Below are positions 35,726-48,620 of a stretch of 64,000 nucleotides of DNA, piece after piece. Within the stretch, counting starts at the first letter, position 1. Every line of letters begins with the position of its first letter. Source of the stretch: Turbatrix aceti (Eukaryota > Nematoda > Chromadorea > Rhabditida > Panagrolaimidae). The notes under the pieces are model-generated. The model saw nothing but the letters and a program-made list of their open reading frames with translations, was not told where the DNA came from and did not search any database. Location: positions 3,500,739 to 3,564,738 of the forward strand of contig OZ017767.1 of the NCBI GenBank assembly GCA_963969345.1, read 5' to 3'. A program made the translations under genes and the position numbers.

Positions 35726-37969
35726 ATGAATTACCAAAAACAGTTGTGTTGCATTATTTTCATTTTTCTCATCCCTAACTTCATTGCGACCAGGTCAAAT
35801 GATCCCAGCGCGTCGCCTGAAATTGTCAGAAAGCTGCGCAGTCTCGCGCTTCCCAATGTCATCGAGATCAGGTAACTATTTTTTCTTGACCACATATTTT
35901 TTTATAACCAACCGATTTTAGCTCCGGCCTTGTGCAGGGCAGTCAGATCACGTCCAGAGGCGTGACAAGCGTCGTTTTCCGAGGCATTCCTACTGCTGAA
36001 GCACCAACGGGTCCACTGCGCTTCAGAAAGCCAAGACCGCGTCACCGATGGAATGGCATCCTCAACGCTACCCAGTTTACGGATGCGTGTCCCTGGAACA
36101 GTTCGGATACGTCCACGCTGCCCCAGGATTTTCCGATGAACGAAGATTGCCTTCAAGCGAACGTTTTCACCAACGAGTTTTGTATTCGCAACAAAAGTTG
36201 TGCTGTTCTCTTTTACGTCCACGGCGGCAACTATGCTTATGGATCTGCGGCTCAATTTCCTGTTGAATTTATTGTCAGTACTTTTTTTTGTTGTAATTTC
36301 CATCATTAGCGTTCTTTAGATCGAAAATTTTGCAAATGAGTCCCGAAATATTGTTTTTGTGTTGCCGCAGTTTCGACTCTCCGTCTTCGGCATGCTCAAT
36401 CTCAACCACAACTTGAAATTGGATTTCGACATGAGAACAGGCTATGAAGGTGAGTTTTTTTTACATTTTCTGCATACAGCGCGCATTTTTAGACATCATC
36501 CACGCCCTCGAATGGACCAGAGATGAAATTTCTGCTTTTGGAGGTGACCCAAGTCGGATCACAATTCTCGGTCACAGCGGAGGGGGCCAGGCTGTTCGAA
36601 TCGTTGGTTTACTTTTTTCTATTACAGTATAAAATTTCAAGTTTAGCTTCTGGCCGATCCTCGAGTCAACGTTTTTGTCCAGCAATTCGTGGTCATGTCA
36701 GGCGCCAACGTCGTCGAATACCCCGACACAAATGAAGCCGAATCCCGACTAATCGCAAAGTTTGTAGGATGCACGGGAATCGAAGCAAACGACGAACGCT
36801 GGAACAACAACACAATCGTTAACACCGTTTTATCTTGCCTCAGGGAAAAACCGGTAAAAGCGCTCACGGATGCTCAACGACAGGCGGAGGATCTGGGATT
36901 CATGATCAAGGGACAGCCTTCTTACGGAGGCGTGAGTAAAATTATTTGTATTAAATGATTTAGGGGAAATACATTTTTAGAACTATCAAGACCTGTTAAC
37001 CAGAGCTCTGGCAAGCAAAAAGCAGATGAAACTGCTCACCGGCACGGTTTCCCGGGAAGAACTTTTGAGCAGAGACACAGTCGTCCAGGGCGTTTACGTC
37101 AACCAGAAAGCGCTTGCCTCATGGTGCGCTAAATTGCTCGTCAACGAACAATACTGCGAATTGAATGAAAATCTCACGGAAGCGTGCATGAACGAGTACA
37201 ACCGAGGTAGACAAATCTAAATTTTTTTGCGCTATTTGCAGATTTTGTTTACAGCATCCAGGTCGATTTTCCTCTACGACGACATGAATTTCTTCGTGCC
37301 AACGGAACGCTTGGCTGCCACGTTCGCCACCTACGGCAAGGCAGTCTACCTGTATGAATTCACGTACCAAGGCACGGGAGCTGCGTTTGTACAGGGGCCA
37401 GGTAAGGCGCCGTACGTTATGGACGAGGAGCCTTTTCACAGCCAAGATCTGGTTTGTTTTATGCATTTTCAACTTTGTAAGCTAAAAAAAGCTTGTAGAT
37501 GTACCTGACCGGCCTCCACGCAGGCAACCTCACCAAGAAGGACCGACAAATCCAATTTCTATACTCACAGTTCTTCGCCGACTTTATCAACACCGGATCA
37601 CCAAATTCCAGCTGGGAACGCTTTGACAAAATCGACAAAAACTACTTTGAGATCAACTTTCCCGACCCAGACCTGGAATCCCCAGGCAACACCGAAGACT
37701 ACCACGATTCAGCGGTCAAATTCTTCGACACGACGCTGAGGAGCATCGCAGATCCCTGCAACGATACCAATGCTTCTCAAATGAGGGAACTTTTGAAAAC
37801 GGCTGAAGCGGAGGCTGTGGCTGAAGAAGGCCGTTGGTTCTGGCAAAATATCAACTGGTGGAACGTGCTGTTTTGGGCCGGCGCAGGCATCATTGTGATA
37901 CTCGTCGTGAGTCTACTTTTCACTTGCAGCAAGCTGCATACCAAAAAGAGCGAGTATCAGTACATCTGA
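35726..37969 (+). CDS. Membrane-anchored type-B carboxylesterase
   Basis: Serine hydrolase of the cholinesterase/carboxylesterase alpha/beta fold, expected outside the cell or in the ER lumen. Eight exons: 35726-35871, 35922-36273, 36320-36449, 36493-36602, 36647-36931, 36981-37206, 37255-37451, 37499-37969, giving 638 aa. Motifs: signal peptide (CCIIFIFLIPNF), FRGIPTAEAPTGPLRF, NEDCL, oxyanion-hole HGGN in place of the usual HGGG, nucleophile elbow GHSGGG (Ser about 238), acidic residue in GTVSREE (about 367), and His about 478 in FHSQD, so the triad is complete. The C-terminus has one TM segment (about 600-625) and a short cytosolic tail, making it a type I membrane protein. The donor after residue 246 (GTTGGT) is weak, chosen because it restores family spacing. 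It is convergent with the GT92 gene, 78 bp apart. Confidence 0.92.
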
Positions 37970-38047
37970 AGGAATTTTTGTATGTAAATATTTTTTTTGT
38001 TGATTATCGAGTAAAAAAACTGTTTTTACGATTTTCTTTGAAACGCA

Positions 38048-39580
38048 TCAAATAACAAAATGAGTCAACAACTCGGGTTCTATCACCCATGATTCAGTGG
38101 AAATTAACGACGAATAACAAGAAGTAAACGGCGTTTTACACCCGGACGTCTTCCATGACGATAAACAGGCCGTGATCAAGCCGATGGCTGTGGAATTCAA
38201 CTGCAGGGGTGTGGGACTCATTTTTTGCCTCAGGTCGTCCACAACCCGTTGAACATTTTTCTTCTGGTCCGCAAAAAATCCATTGAAGTTAAATTCTACT
38301 TCAGAAAAATCCGTGGCATTGCGACGAATCCACGAAACCCTTGCGTGATAAAGCGCTGCTTCGGAAGCAGGAATGAGGACTGAACTGAAGGGTCTGACGT
38401 GATGCCGGACAACATGCGTGAGAACAATGTCGACCCTATCGGATATGAGCACCACTTTGGTGGGACCGGTTTCGTTTGACACTTTCACAGTGTTGAGAAA
38501 ATTCATAAAATTGAGATCGGAAGTGTCGGAGAGGATAATCGATTTTGGCCATAAGGGCATGTGCAGTCCAACGTGTCGAAAGGTAAAGCTTCCAGCTAAT
38601 GGATGATCCCGCATCTTTGATCTCAGGTAATCCGGCAGGTTGGTGCCGCCGATCGGCAGAATAAACTCATCGACATCCACGATCGCGACAAACTTGTATG
38701 CAGCGCGGAATCTGCAATCGTTGATGGCCGCCAGATGACCGAGCCTGTAGACTGATTCATTCGGGTCCCGGGTGGAATTTCTGTCTTTCGCACCTGGCAG
38801 CAGCCCCCAGGGTACGACTTGGACTATTCCCTGCTCCTGGTAAATATCCAGAAGCCGGGAAACCGTAGCAGAAACCGACTGACGATATATGACAAATTTT
38901 GAGACCCCAATTGAGCGCCACGATTCGACAAAGAGTGCCAATTTGAGCCAATCTGCGTACCAGTAAAGTGGCGGCACGCAGACAGCCAGGCCGTCGACCA
39001 ACTTTTCGGGAAAGCGATGCAGAGGAAGGCTAACTGGCTGGAAGGACGATCTGCTCAGAGTCAGTGCCGTTGAATTCAAAGGAAAATCAGGTGGCAAAGG
39101 TGAGGAGGTGAGTTTCAGCGTGCTCCATTTGCATGTCGGTGCCCACTGCCACGGACAGTCTTTTTCAATGCTCTGGGCTGTGAATTCGGTTATTTTTCGA
39201 AAAATTTGAGGATCATGGAGTCCAAAAAATTGAGTCTGCCTGGTGGCAATCAGTCCACTGATTCGGGATGTGTTCAGTAAAGATATTGCGGAGCAACTGC
39301 CGAAAGCCAATATGCTAATCTGAGTGCCTGAGGGTGTGTTTTCAAGGTATGCTCGATAAACGATGATGGAGTCATCGGAAAAGGGCATTTTCATGCTCGG
39401 CATCAAAGCGGAGTCATTTTTGGAAGCATCGTAATTGCATACCTAAATTTCAAAAATTAAAAAAAATTAATTTAGGAAAATAGTCACCTGGCAGAAAAAA
39501 ACGAGAAGCAAAATCAAAGCCAGAATCTGACATCCATAAAATCGGGACCAACAGGGTGGTCTGATGGGAAAACGAGGCAT
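38048..39580 (-). CDS. GT92 (DUF23) family glycosyltransferase
   Basis: Golgi type II membrane glycosyltransferase of the GT92 family; known members add galactose to N-glycan core fucose, but the acceptor here is unknown. Two exons on the minus strand: 39580-39488 and 39442-38048, giving 495 aa. The first exon encodes a short basic N-terminus and one TM anchor (ILALILLLVFFCQ). The catalytic domain shows CVPPLYWYADWLKLALFVES, then a DVDEF metal-binding motif at about residue 285, and YHARVSW further on. Several NxS/T sites fit a lumenal domain. All main family landmarks are present, so it is probably active. The extra upstream exon is inferred from a clean GTGACT/TTTAG intron and the missing TM anchor. 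Confidence 0.9.
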
Positions 39581-40434
39581 TTGTTTACAAATCATTTTTC
39601 ACCACAATGACCCGTTCCGCCGGCTAATAGCGGGTCCTCGGATGACTATTCAACCTCCTCCGAAACTGAATCTATTCAGGACTCGTCGTTAAAAAACCAT
39701 ATGGACAGGAACACCGGTCTGGTCGTCTCGTCATTGCCCGGAGAAACGATTAATCGTGCGAAAGAATTGTAGCAGGCTCTAAACAAAAAAAAATAAACAC
39801 GAACGTTGTTCGTAAAAACACCGCAACACGAAAAGAAGAAAAAATCGCTCAAAAGTCATTTTTTTGCTCGATAAAAATTGGCTTCCATCAGGATCGTTTA
39901 TAGACTGGTACGCAGACAACGTGTGTTGTACATAGGAACGCTATAAAATTTTTCAAAACAAGAAAAGCAGATAGGATAGCCAGGCAGATGGGAAAGCGTC
40001 GAAAGAGCGGTCTATCGGCAAGGCAAGTTCGATCGTCTGTCTTATCGCAAATCTTGTTGTGGCTGGCAGTTCAATCCGAAGACGCGCTGACTAATGTACA
40101 TAGTTGAGCGAAACACGAACGGGTCGGATGAATGAACGTGAAATAAACCGGAACTTTGCGTTTTTCTATCATCACGATGAAATCATTTGCAGTTTGACGA
40201 TCGTTCAAAAAATGCGCAACTAGATATGGGCTTTCGTGATGAAACCGGAGTTGTAAAAATGTATGTATGTATGTAAAAAAATTATTATGTATTTTTAATG
40301 TTTGACACTGGTTTGTTATAATTACGACACACTTCAACAACTTTTATCACAACACTTTTATTTATTTACACAGCTGCCGACTTATCAGATTACGCACAAA
40401 CAAGATTACGATAGTTCGTAAAAATAAATAACAA
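39581..40434. other. Intergenic region, no supported gene
   Basis: Spacer between two minus-strand genes. It contains only a short GTAT microsatellite (about 40,259-40,276) and, near its right end, the probable poly(A) signal of the chemoreceptor gene (minus-strand AATAAA at 40,357-40,362). Confidence 0.6.
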
Positions 40435-41435
40435 CTAGGTAGCAGTCGTAATCTTGGCAGAATGACTTTTAACAGTCTTCGTCATAAACTTTGACAGTCC
40501 ATAAAATTGGAAAAGTTGGCGTCGCCATATTTTGGATACAACAAAAGGCAGGTAGAGCATGGCAATGTAGCACGCTTGGCACAAATCGACGAAGCTCATC
40601 AAAAGCATTTTGCCAAAAAGTCCTCCTGGAATATTTTTGGCTTGCACAAAGTACGATAGGAACTGGAACAGCAACATGAACGCAAAGACAGATGTCAGGA
40701 GAATGGTTTGGATGAGGAGACTATTTTCTGCCGCTCGAACGTTTACGGATACTTCTCTTTTGTTCTTGCGAATACGACTGCTGAGTGCGGCGGCAGAACA
40801 GAATCCAGCTGCTATCAGAGTCAGCACAAAGTTGGAGATCAGCCATGTTCTGTTATAGTAATTATTTGCATCAAAGTGAAGACAGGCGGTGAGAAACCAT
40901 TGGCACTTCCAGGAACGAATTATGGGAAGGTTGAGCAACAACGGGTAAAACAATAAAATTAGCACCGTCAATGACGTGGTTTTTTTTGTCCATAGAGAGC
41001 TCGAATAACGCCAGAAAATTATGGCTGCAATTTTTGTGTCAAATTTTTTTGTCAAAATCCGGTATCACCTGTGAATCTGTTGAACGCCAAAACCATGTTC
41101 CAGGCACCCAGAAAAATAGGAAAGTGCCAGGATACGAAGGTTTGCACCTGGAGGAAAGCATTGAACTCAAATTGAACTACGAATATCTCCAAAAGAGTGT
41201 GAACGAGATAGACGAAATTACCGACGAAAAAGAGAACAAAAAATGGCGATCTCGTGCTGTACTTGTTGTCTACGGCGCTTTTCAGGATAAAAATCACAAT
41301 CAACATCGAAAACACAGTGTTCACCGCTTGCAAGCCGTACGAAACCGCTTCTATTGTTTTCTGTACCGAGCGCTGAAACGGAGACAATGTGCCATACAAT
41401 AGGTCAGCTAACATGTCGAGTCCGGTCAAGTCCAT
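40435..41435 (-). CDS. Serpentine chemoreceptor-like 7-TM receptor
   Basis: Two exons on the minus strand, 41435-41069 and 41024-40435, give 318 aa, the usual length of nematode serpentine receptors. Seven hydrophobic segments can be traced. The end of TM3 reads LAFNRFTAIIFW across the exon junction, the family equivalent of the GPCR DRY region, followed by a Trp in the second intracellular loop (SSSLW). This pattern is typical of the Srg superfamily (srv/srx-like). Expected role: ligand sensing at the cilia of sensory neurons; the ligand is unknown. It is the strongest taxonomic clue in the window. Confidence 0.8.
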
Positions 41436-41928
41436 TGTGGTGACTACCGCGCTATGAACAAACTATGAAGTGTGAATTGTAAAAGCAAGCAGTAAAAAAA
41501 CTAGCATTTGTCAAATTGAGTTTGCAATAATCGCATCAGGTACAGACAGTGTGACCGGTGTCGACATAATCACAATTGGAATCATTGCAACAAACCAATG
41601 AAAACAAATTTGACACTCGTTGCGCCGTCAAAGGCAAAACGGATGACTTGAAATTTTCACCGATGTTTTGAAAAAAAAACACGTAAACAATTTTTAAATT
41701 TAAAATTTAAAAAATAGACACTTTCATAAACAACAAGTGGCACAACTTTTGGCATATGTATCCGCCGTTCTGGTGAGATTTTGGATTTTTTTTGCTCGGT
41801 CGTTCGAAGAATACAATCGGTTCTCAAAAGAAATTCACTTTTCGTGTTGAAACCAGTGTTCTCGGAAGAAAACGATTCTTAAAAAAATGGAAATAAAATT
41901 GTAAAAGCAATGCCTTTATTTTTCAACT

Positions 41929-42470
41929 GTGAAACTGGACAACGCGCTTTGGGTCCACGGATCCCAGGCTCACCAAGTCGCATTTTCTCCCGCCTGAGGT
42001 AAGAAACTTCGTTTACAGATAATTGAACCGAAAAATCTGCTTTCAGAAAAAGACGAGGCCGTCGGCGACATCCGATGGTTTTTCTCCAGTCTTCAACTTT
42101 TGTCCGAGGATCAAGCAAGGGTTGAAACCGCCCGGTGACGGCTCGAACAGATCTCGCTGTTCGAATCGGATGCCGAGCCGGTCTCACAGTCCGAGGACGC
42201 CATAAATGGTGTCGGCAGCGATGCTGGCAGCTCCATGCCCCGCGACGTGAACACACTCTGTGTTAACAACGCCGTCGATGCCGTCTACGACCACCCTGCC
42301 AATCAGGATCCCTGCTGGGGATTCGTCGACGGTGGCGTTGATCGTCGTCCCCAGAGCCACCATCGACGAAATCAGGTGATTGTGCAGCGTAGGACCTCAA
42401 CCAGGTCGAGGCAGCGACCATCTCACCTGTCGACGCGGCTTCCATCGATTGCAACACAGAAGCTGTTCAT
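41929..42470 (+). pseudogene. Dead tandem copy of the Ser-Pro repeat gene
   Basis: Matches the 5' part of the gene at 44,057: exon 1 (41929-41998), the intron (GTAAGAAACTTCG to TTTCAG, 41999-42046) and the start of exon 2 (from 42047; DEAVGDIRW). The start ATG is gone, exon 1 ends in an in-frame TGA, and exon 2 has a second TGA where the intact gene has CGA in the CGGCGACGG context. Similarity fades before the repeat region. The sequence just upstream of both copies is also alike, so the duplication included flanking DNA. Confidence 0.8.
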
Positions 42471-42479
42471 CACTGGTCA

Positions 42480-44056
42480 AAAGAAACTCTGAAAGCAGAA
42501 GACGTTCAACCCGACAATCCCATGATTCACATCAGCACAGCATCATGAAAATCGGTTTATTCTGTAATAAAAACGAAAAAATAAATCAGAAATAAAAAAG
42601 TAGTAAATAGAAGGTATCCAGCAGAAATTTCTTCTCGACTCGTTTACTCGTGACGATGGCAGTGCCCTAAAAGCAGAAACACTTTATAATAACGGTAAAC
42701 TCGGAAAAAAAGATTTTATCAGGAATATCGCGTCGCGTTCAAAGCAGAAAAAACACAAAAAATTTGGTGCATGCAAAAAAACAACAAAATTTGTAAGTAG
42801 GCTTGCAGTGAAACGCGGCACAAAATTCCGCCCAGGAAATCGGACATGATCGGCGTCGACAACGAGGTAGGAAACTGCGGTTCACATAGGAAGAAGGAAA
42901 AATGTCATTTTTTTTGAAACAAACAAATGGGTATCAGGAAAAAATGCAAAGAAAAACGAGAAATGAAAAAAAAGTTGATAACAAAGATGAAAAAAGTGTG
43001 GGCAAATAATATCGCAGTGAACCACAAAAACATAACAAACCGCAAAGAAAAGCAAAAGCATCTTTATCACAAACTTCTGCGCCCTGGCCGAGCCAAATCA
43101 AATTGGAAAAAAAAATTCTTGCAATCATGCCAAAAAAAGGTGCACTATGGAAAGAAAATTTAAAAATCGTGAGTAAAAGACGGGAAACGCCCCATCAACC
43201 ACCACGATGGCCAGAATCAAATGATAAGAAAACTGCACCTTTGCCAAGACAATATCTACCTGCACAGGGCACAAAAAAATCAACCAAAATAAAAAAAAAT
43301 CCGGCGATAAAAAAACGATTCATGAGGATTTTTTTTGTTTTCACCAAAAATCTTCCTCGCCAAGACAGCCACAGGCTTCAAATTGTGCAATTGCCGAAAA
43401 AGGCTGAGCCAAGGACCGCGATCGATGAATAGAAAAGCAAAAAACAAAAAAAAAGGCGCAATAAAAACGAAGAATTCTGGTGGAACAAAAATAGAGCAAA
43501 ACGTAGGAAACATTACTGTGACTTATAAAATACTGTAACTTTGTTGTCAGAACTGGAAAAAAGGTGAATTCAAAAATCCTGGATAACAACAATGGCCAAA
43601 AAAGGCTTGGTTGGAGCGGCAGCAGCAGCGCAGTGACAAGAAAAGCAGTAATTGATTGTGCGGGAGAACTGCGCGCACACACATAAAAAACATGTAAAAA
43701 TGAGAAAAAACACATTTTTGATGTTTTTTTAGGATTTTTTTTAAATGCAATAAAAAAGGCATTTTCTAGGACAACAAATGGCACAGTTTTCAGCACGTGT
43801 ATCGAACGTTTTTACAGTGGTTTGATTCCGCCTTGCCAACTGCAAGAAAAAAAAGAGAAGAAAACGATCGAAAAAAGGAAGGAAAAAAAGTTCACTGCGC
43901 GCGAACGCCACGGCGCGTCTTTCTCTTCGAAAGTGCAAAGCAGGCAAGAATAAAGCAGACAGATCCCATTTGTGCAAAACCAAGAAGAAAACGATTCTTA
44001 AAACGAAAAAAAAACAAACTGACAAGAAAAAAATCGCAAACACTTTGTCTGATATC
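42480..44056. other. A-rich intergenic region, no supported gene
   Basis: Strongly A-rich plus strand with several Lys/Asn-rich open frames of no coding character. The last ~300 bases resemble the sequence upstream of the pseudogene at 41,929, so part of this stretch belongs to the duplicated unit and may carry the promoter of the gene at 44,057. Confidence 0.5.
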
Positions 44057-45835
44057 ATGGAATACGACACCGCTCACCTGGTCTACGGACCCCAAGCGCA
44101 CGAAGTCGCCCTCCCTCCCGACAGAGGTAAGAACCTTCGTTTACAGTAAATTTAACGAATTGAATTGCTTTCAGAAGAAGACGAGGCCGTCGGCGACATC
44201 CGATGGCTTCTCTCCCGTCTTCAACTCTTGACGGAGGATGAAGCAAGGGTTGAGACCGTCCGGCGACGGCTCGAACAGCTCTCTCTGTTCGAATCGGATG
44301 CCGAGATGGTCTCCCCGTCCGAGGGCGCCATGGATGGTGTCAGCAGCGATGCTGACAACTCCATGCGCCGCGACGTGAACACGCTCTGTGTTCACAACGC
44401 CACCGACGACGTCTACGACCATCCTGCCATCCATGATCCCTTCTCGGGATCCGTCGTCGGTGGCGTCGCGGCCCCCATCATCGTCCCCGTCACAAGAGCC
44501 ACGCTTGACGAAATCGTCAGGTATGCTTTTGTGGCGTGGGGCCTCAACCAGGTCGTGGCAGCGACCATCACTCCTGTCGACGCGGCTTCAAATGCTGTCG
44601 TCGACACTGCTTCCACCCCCCTGGCCGGCGCAGCGGCCAACTCAATCGTCGACGCAGCTGCCGGCGAATCAAGTCGTCCGGCAAGTCCCATCGACGTCGA
44701 CAACGTGGATGCCGTCATGGTCCCCGTCGAAGTGGTCAGGTGCATGGCCCTCAAGCGCTCCCGCACCGACGACCCTTCAGCGGGCGAGCCAACGGCGAAG
44801 CGGCGGTGCGTCAGGGAGGATGCCCACGTCTTCCGTCGTCCGGCGCGTCTGGCCATCGACTGGAGGGCAACCCCTGCCACCCAGTCACCCGTGAACTCGC
44901 CTCCGCAGTCGTTCGCGCAACACTCGGCACCGTCGCCGTCGGCATCGACCCCAGAGCACCCTCGCGTGTCGTCACCCGAATGCCGGTCATTCTCGAAATC
45001 GTCGGGAGCGCTGTTTTCCTCTCCGACGTCCCCGTCGCCGGCTTCCGCATCGCCAATTCTCGGACTCGGATCGCGTGGCTTTTCTTCGCCGTCTCCCGGA
45101 CCCGCATCGTCGTCTTCCGCACCCGCATCGCCGTCTTCCGCACCCGCATCGCCGTCTACCGCACCCGCGTCGCCGTCTCCCGGACCCGCATCGCCGTCTC
45201 CCGGACCTGCATCGCCGTCTTCCGCACCTGCATCGCCGTCTCCCGGACCCGTATCGCCGTCTTCCGCACCTGCATCGCCGTCTCCCGCACCCGCGTCGCC
45301 GTCTCTCGGCCTGCCGTCTACCGCACCCGCGTCGCCATCTCTCGGCCTGCCGTCTACCGCACCCGCGTCGCCGTCTACCACACCCGCATCGCCGTCTCCC
45401 GCACCCGCATCGCCGTCTACCGCACCCGCGTCGCCGTCTCCCGCACCCGCGTCGCCATCTCTCGGCCTGCCGTCTACCGCACCCGCGTCGCCGTCTCCCG
45501 CACCCGCGTCGCCATCTCTCGGCCTGCCGTCTACCACCCCAGCCTCGCCATCACCCGCTCCGTCGCCCGCGTCACCGTCTCCCGCCCCGGTCTTGCCGCT
45601 ACCCTACCTGCGACCCGCCATCCCGGTACCGAAAGTCCTCGAAGTCGTACACCGCAGTGGCAACACAGAGGTGCGTCAGACGTACCCAACGCGGGGCGGA
45701 GGCTACGTCACCCGGCGAGGAGAGCCCTGCGACAAGGATGGCCACAGGCTCACCCCTCCGAGGGCCCGTTACTCCAGCTCCAGCAGCAGCTCCAGTGACT
45801 CGTCTTCGTCTTCAAGCGCATCTTGGAGACGTTAA
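44057..45835 (+). CDS. Ser-Pro heptad-repeat protein
   Basis: Two exons, 44057-44126 and 44175-45835, give 576 aa. The N-terminal ~75 residues form a charged helical region ([16 protein letters not shown], then [11 protein letters not shown]). A central region follows with a basic patch (KRSRTD, TAKRRC). Residues about 325-490 are an array of heptads of the form APASPSx, with variants GPASPSx and an inserted SLGLPST, encoded by a 21-bp minisatellite. The C-terminus has a short unique basic block ([14 protein letters not shown]) and a Ser-only tail. It is probably disordered over most of its length, and the dense SP sites would suit proline-directed kinases. Poly(A) signal at 46,035-46,040. 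Family unknown; the layout (helical head, basic patch, repetitive middle, basic tail) resembles the gene at 59,619. Confidence 0.7.
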
Positions 45836-46139
45836 CGCAATTTACTTTGACAAAGTAAGTTTTAACAATTTTAAGGGGTTAATTAATTTGTTGAAGTAGT
45901 ATAGTTTTTTTGTTGTTTTTTTTTTAAATTTAATTTCCGACATAATTTTTTTTATTATCGTTGAATCTCATTTTTATAATTTTTTAAATTATTATTATTT
46001 TTTGCCTAACTTTTTTTCATGACAGTGGTTTTTGAATAAAAAAGCATTTTATAAAGCTTATTTTACAACACAAAATCTTTACGCTTTACAAAAAAATCTG
46101 TGAACGATTTTATGAATTATGAGGATTTAACCAATTCAA

Positions 46140-48620
46140 TTCTAGAGTCAGAATTCTGGACTCACCGTGGACGTGGAAAGGCTTCCGGATCCAATCGTCG
46201 TGTTTCACCTTGCCTTCCTGTTGGGCATCGTCATCAATGCTCCCTGGACGCTGGCCAAGAACCTGTTCGTCATTACTGTCTACGGCATCCGCGATCGCCC
46301 GAATCGATTGCCTTCTGCTGATTCGTTCGTCCGCTCGGTCAAGAATTCGAGCTTTGCAAGAAGTCGTTGTCATTTGTCAGGAATATCACTTACGACGCGA
46401 AGACCATCATCATTGTCAATCGGCATCGTTCACTCCGAGGACACCGCCAACGTTCATCTTGAACAACTGTCGCCAAGGAATGCGCCAAATTGCCGAACCG
46501 AATTTCTCGATGAGGTGATCAAGGATCAAGTCTGACTTTTTTTGATGAGTAAGTTGTTATAAAATTTTTCGATCAATCTTACTTTTTTTCTTTCAGATCA
46601 CATCTACGCCATGCCATCCCAGTCGAACACGATGCTCACCCGCACCATCGGACCTCCTGAAGCCATCTAAAGTCTTCGCAACCGGAGTTCAGAAGCATCG
46701 TCACTTCTGCACCGCTCAAAGCCGTCCAATTCTCGAAGCAATGGTTCAGTCACCACTTCTCGGAGTAAGCTTGGATCGAACTGAAGTGGAATTCCCCACT
46801 CTCGTCGCTTACATCCATCCGATGACTCGCTTTCCCAGCAGCACCTGGAATCGATCGTTCCTAAGCCTGTCGTGGATTTTACCCGATGATCACTACTGAA
46901 ACATGCCGCAGCATGGACGTGGAAAAGATTCCGGTTCGCAATTCCGTATTTCACTTTGCCTCTCCATTTAAGTCGTCGCCATCAACTGCAGTGACAACAT
47001 AGAAGCCATGACCACAAAATCATCATCGCTGTCAACGGAATCCGTGGCCGTCTAAACCGTTTGCCTTCTGCTCATCTCGGTGGCCCTGACAAGAATGGCA
47101 GGCTGGAATCCCTCAAGCGAATGTCACTTGAACGAGGATCGTCTTTGTATACTTCGAGGAAAATCCTGGCAGCCGATACAAAATGCTCTGCCATCCCAAA
47201 CCTGTAGCCAGAGAATGAGCCAATTTGTGGCACGATGAAATGATCCAGTTTCAAGTATTGAATTTTTTCAAAAGCAAGTTTTTATAAAATCCTGGTGAAT
47301 AATTCTGACTTTTGTTTTTTTTTCAGATCACAATGAACTCAGGCTTGCGCACCTGCACCACCAACTTCTTCTTCGACTTCCAGAAGCAAGTCATCCGAAT
47401 TCTAGGCAACCGGAGCACAAAGTTGTCATCACTTACGCCACACTCCACGCCGTCCAGCTTTTCGAGTACTGGTTCAATCACCAAAATTTTGGACCTGACT
47501 TTCTTCCTCAAGCTCGTCGCGATTCCGGGATTTCACCCGATGATCAGAATGAAAATTCCATTTTACACAGTGAGTTTTTTTATTTTCAAAAATAGTTTTT
47601 GCTTGCTTGGAAAGTTTCCTACGTTGACAATTTTTGGTTTTGTGAAGCCGTTAAACACAAAAAAATATAAAAAAACATTTTTAAAATTTTATAAATTTTT
47701 TTTTCAGCCGGTGAAGTCCATGATTTGCTATCGTCGCGCCCCGAAGAACTTTTTATAATCCAACTGATTCGCAGATTTGCAACGCAACAACCGTCTGCCT
47801 GAACTGCTGATGAGGAGAAAAAATTGCGAAAAGACAACAAGGTAGTCTGGAACTCGAAATGGAACTCATAAGTTGTCCCATAGTTCGCTTCACCCTCAAG
47901 GAATGGCTCATTTACGCACCAGAGATGTATGACCTTCGGCTGCGCAAAGAAGGACGATCTCCGCTATTAGTGCAGCGGAAGCTGGTAAAACCCCAATTGC
48001 CGATGACCAGGCCTATTATGGCAATTTGAAGGTTGGTTTTGGGAAGAAAATGAAAAATATGTTTTTTTTAATTTCGGGAAATAACAAAAAATAAATTTAA
48101 CAAATTTTCGTAAATCAGCGTAATCTTTTTATTCTTCAGGTTGAAAAAGAGATTTCGGCTAATTTGTCGCCGCCTCAGAAGCAAGATCTTCGCCAATGAC
48201 AAAATCAGCAATCCTGCGTTCGCCATGCCACTGAGGACCTCGACTACCAGAAAATTGACAGCACGTATGGATTGGTTACTACATCATGGTCAAAAACGAT
48301 CACGAGGGCATCATCAGCACCGACATCCTTCTGGATCAAGCAGGTCATCCACTAACTACCGAAACCGGATGTTTTTATGACTTTTGCCGCACGCAAAGCC
48401 ATTCAATTCTCAAAGCCCCGATATTTTCAATTCCGGGTTCGAAAATGACTTCTACGTCGAACAAGATTCACAGACACATTATGTCGATATCACACTCATT
48501 ACCGTCATCCAAGTCTACCTCACCGAGCCCACTGGCAATATCCTCACTGGCCACGAGATCAATACGGCCTGTAAAGCCCTGCACGAGAAGATGAAAAAAA
48601 GTCCTGCCTGAACACCCCTT
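46140..48620 (+). other. Eroded tandem duplicates of an unknown gene
   Basis: At least two diverged copies follow each other. 46,171-46,340 and 46,914-47,095 share GGACGTGGAAA, TTTCAC(C/T)TTGCCT and a block around TACGGCATCCG / AACGGAATCCG. Each is followed by an intron-like stretch with TTTTTTTCAG then ATCACA (46,600 and 47,329), and by another matching block (ACCGGAG, then TTCTCGAAG/TTTTCGAGT). Stops and frame changes differ between copies. One open frame at 48,384-48,611 (containing HYVDITLITVIQVYLTE) looks protein-like. The product is not recognised; probably pseudogenes. Confidence 0.4.

Noticed and set aside
44413..45537. 374-codon Asp/Gly/Ala minus-strand frame
   Set aside because: Antisense of the Ser-Pro heptad minisatellite; the plus strand has a spliced gene with a conserved head and a pseudogene relative.
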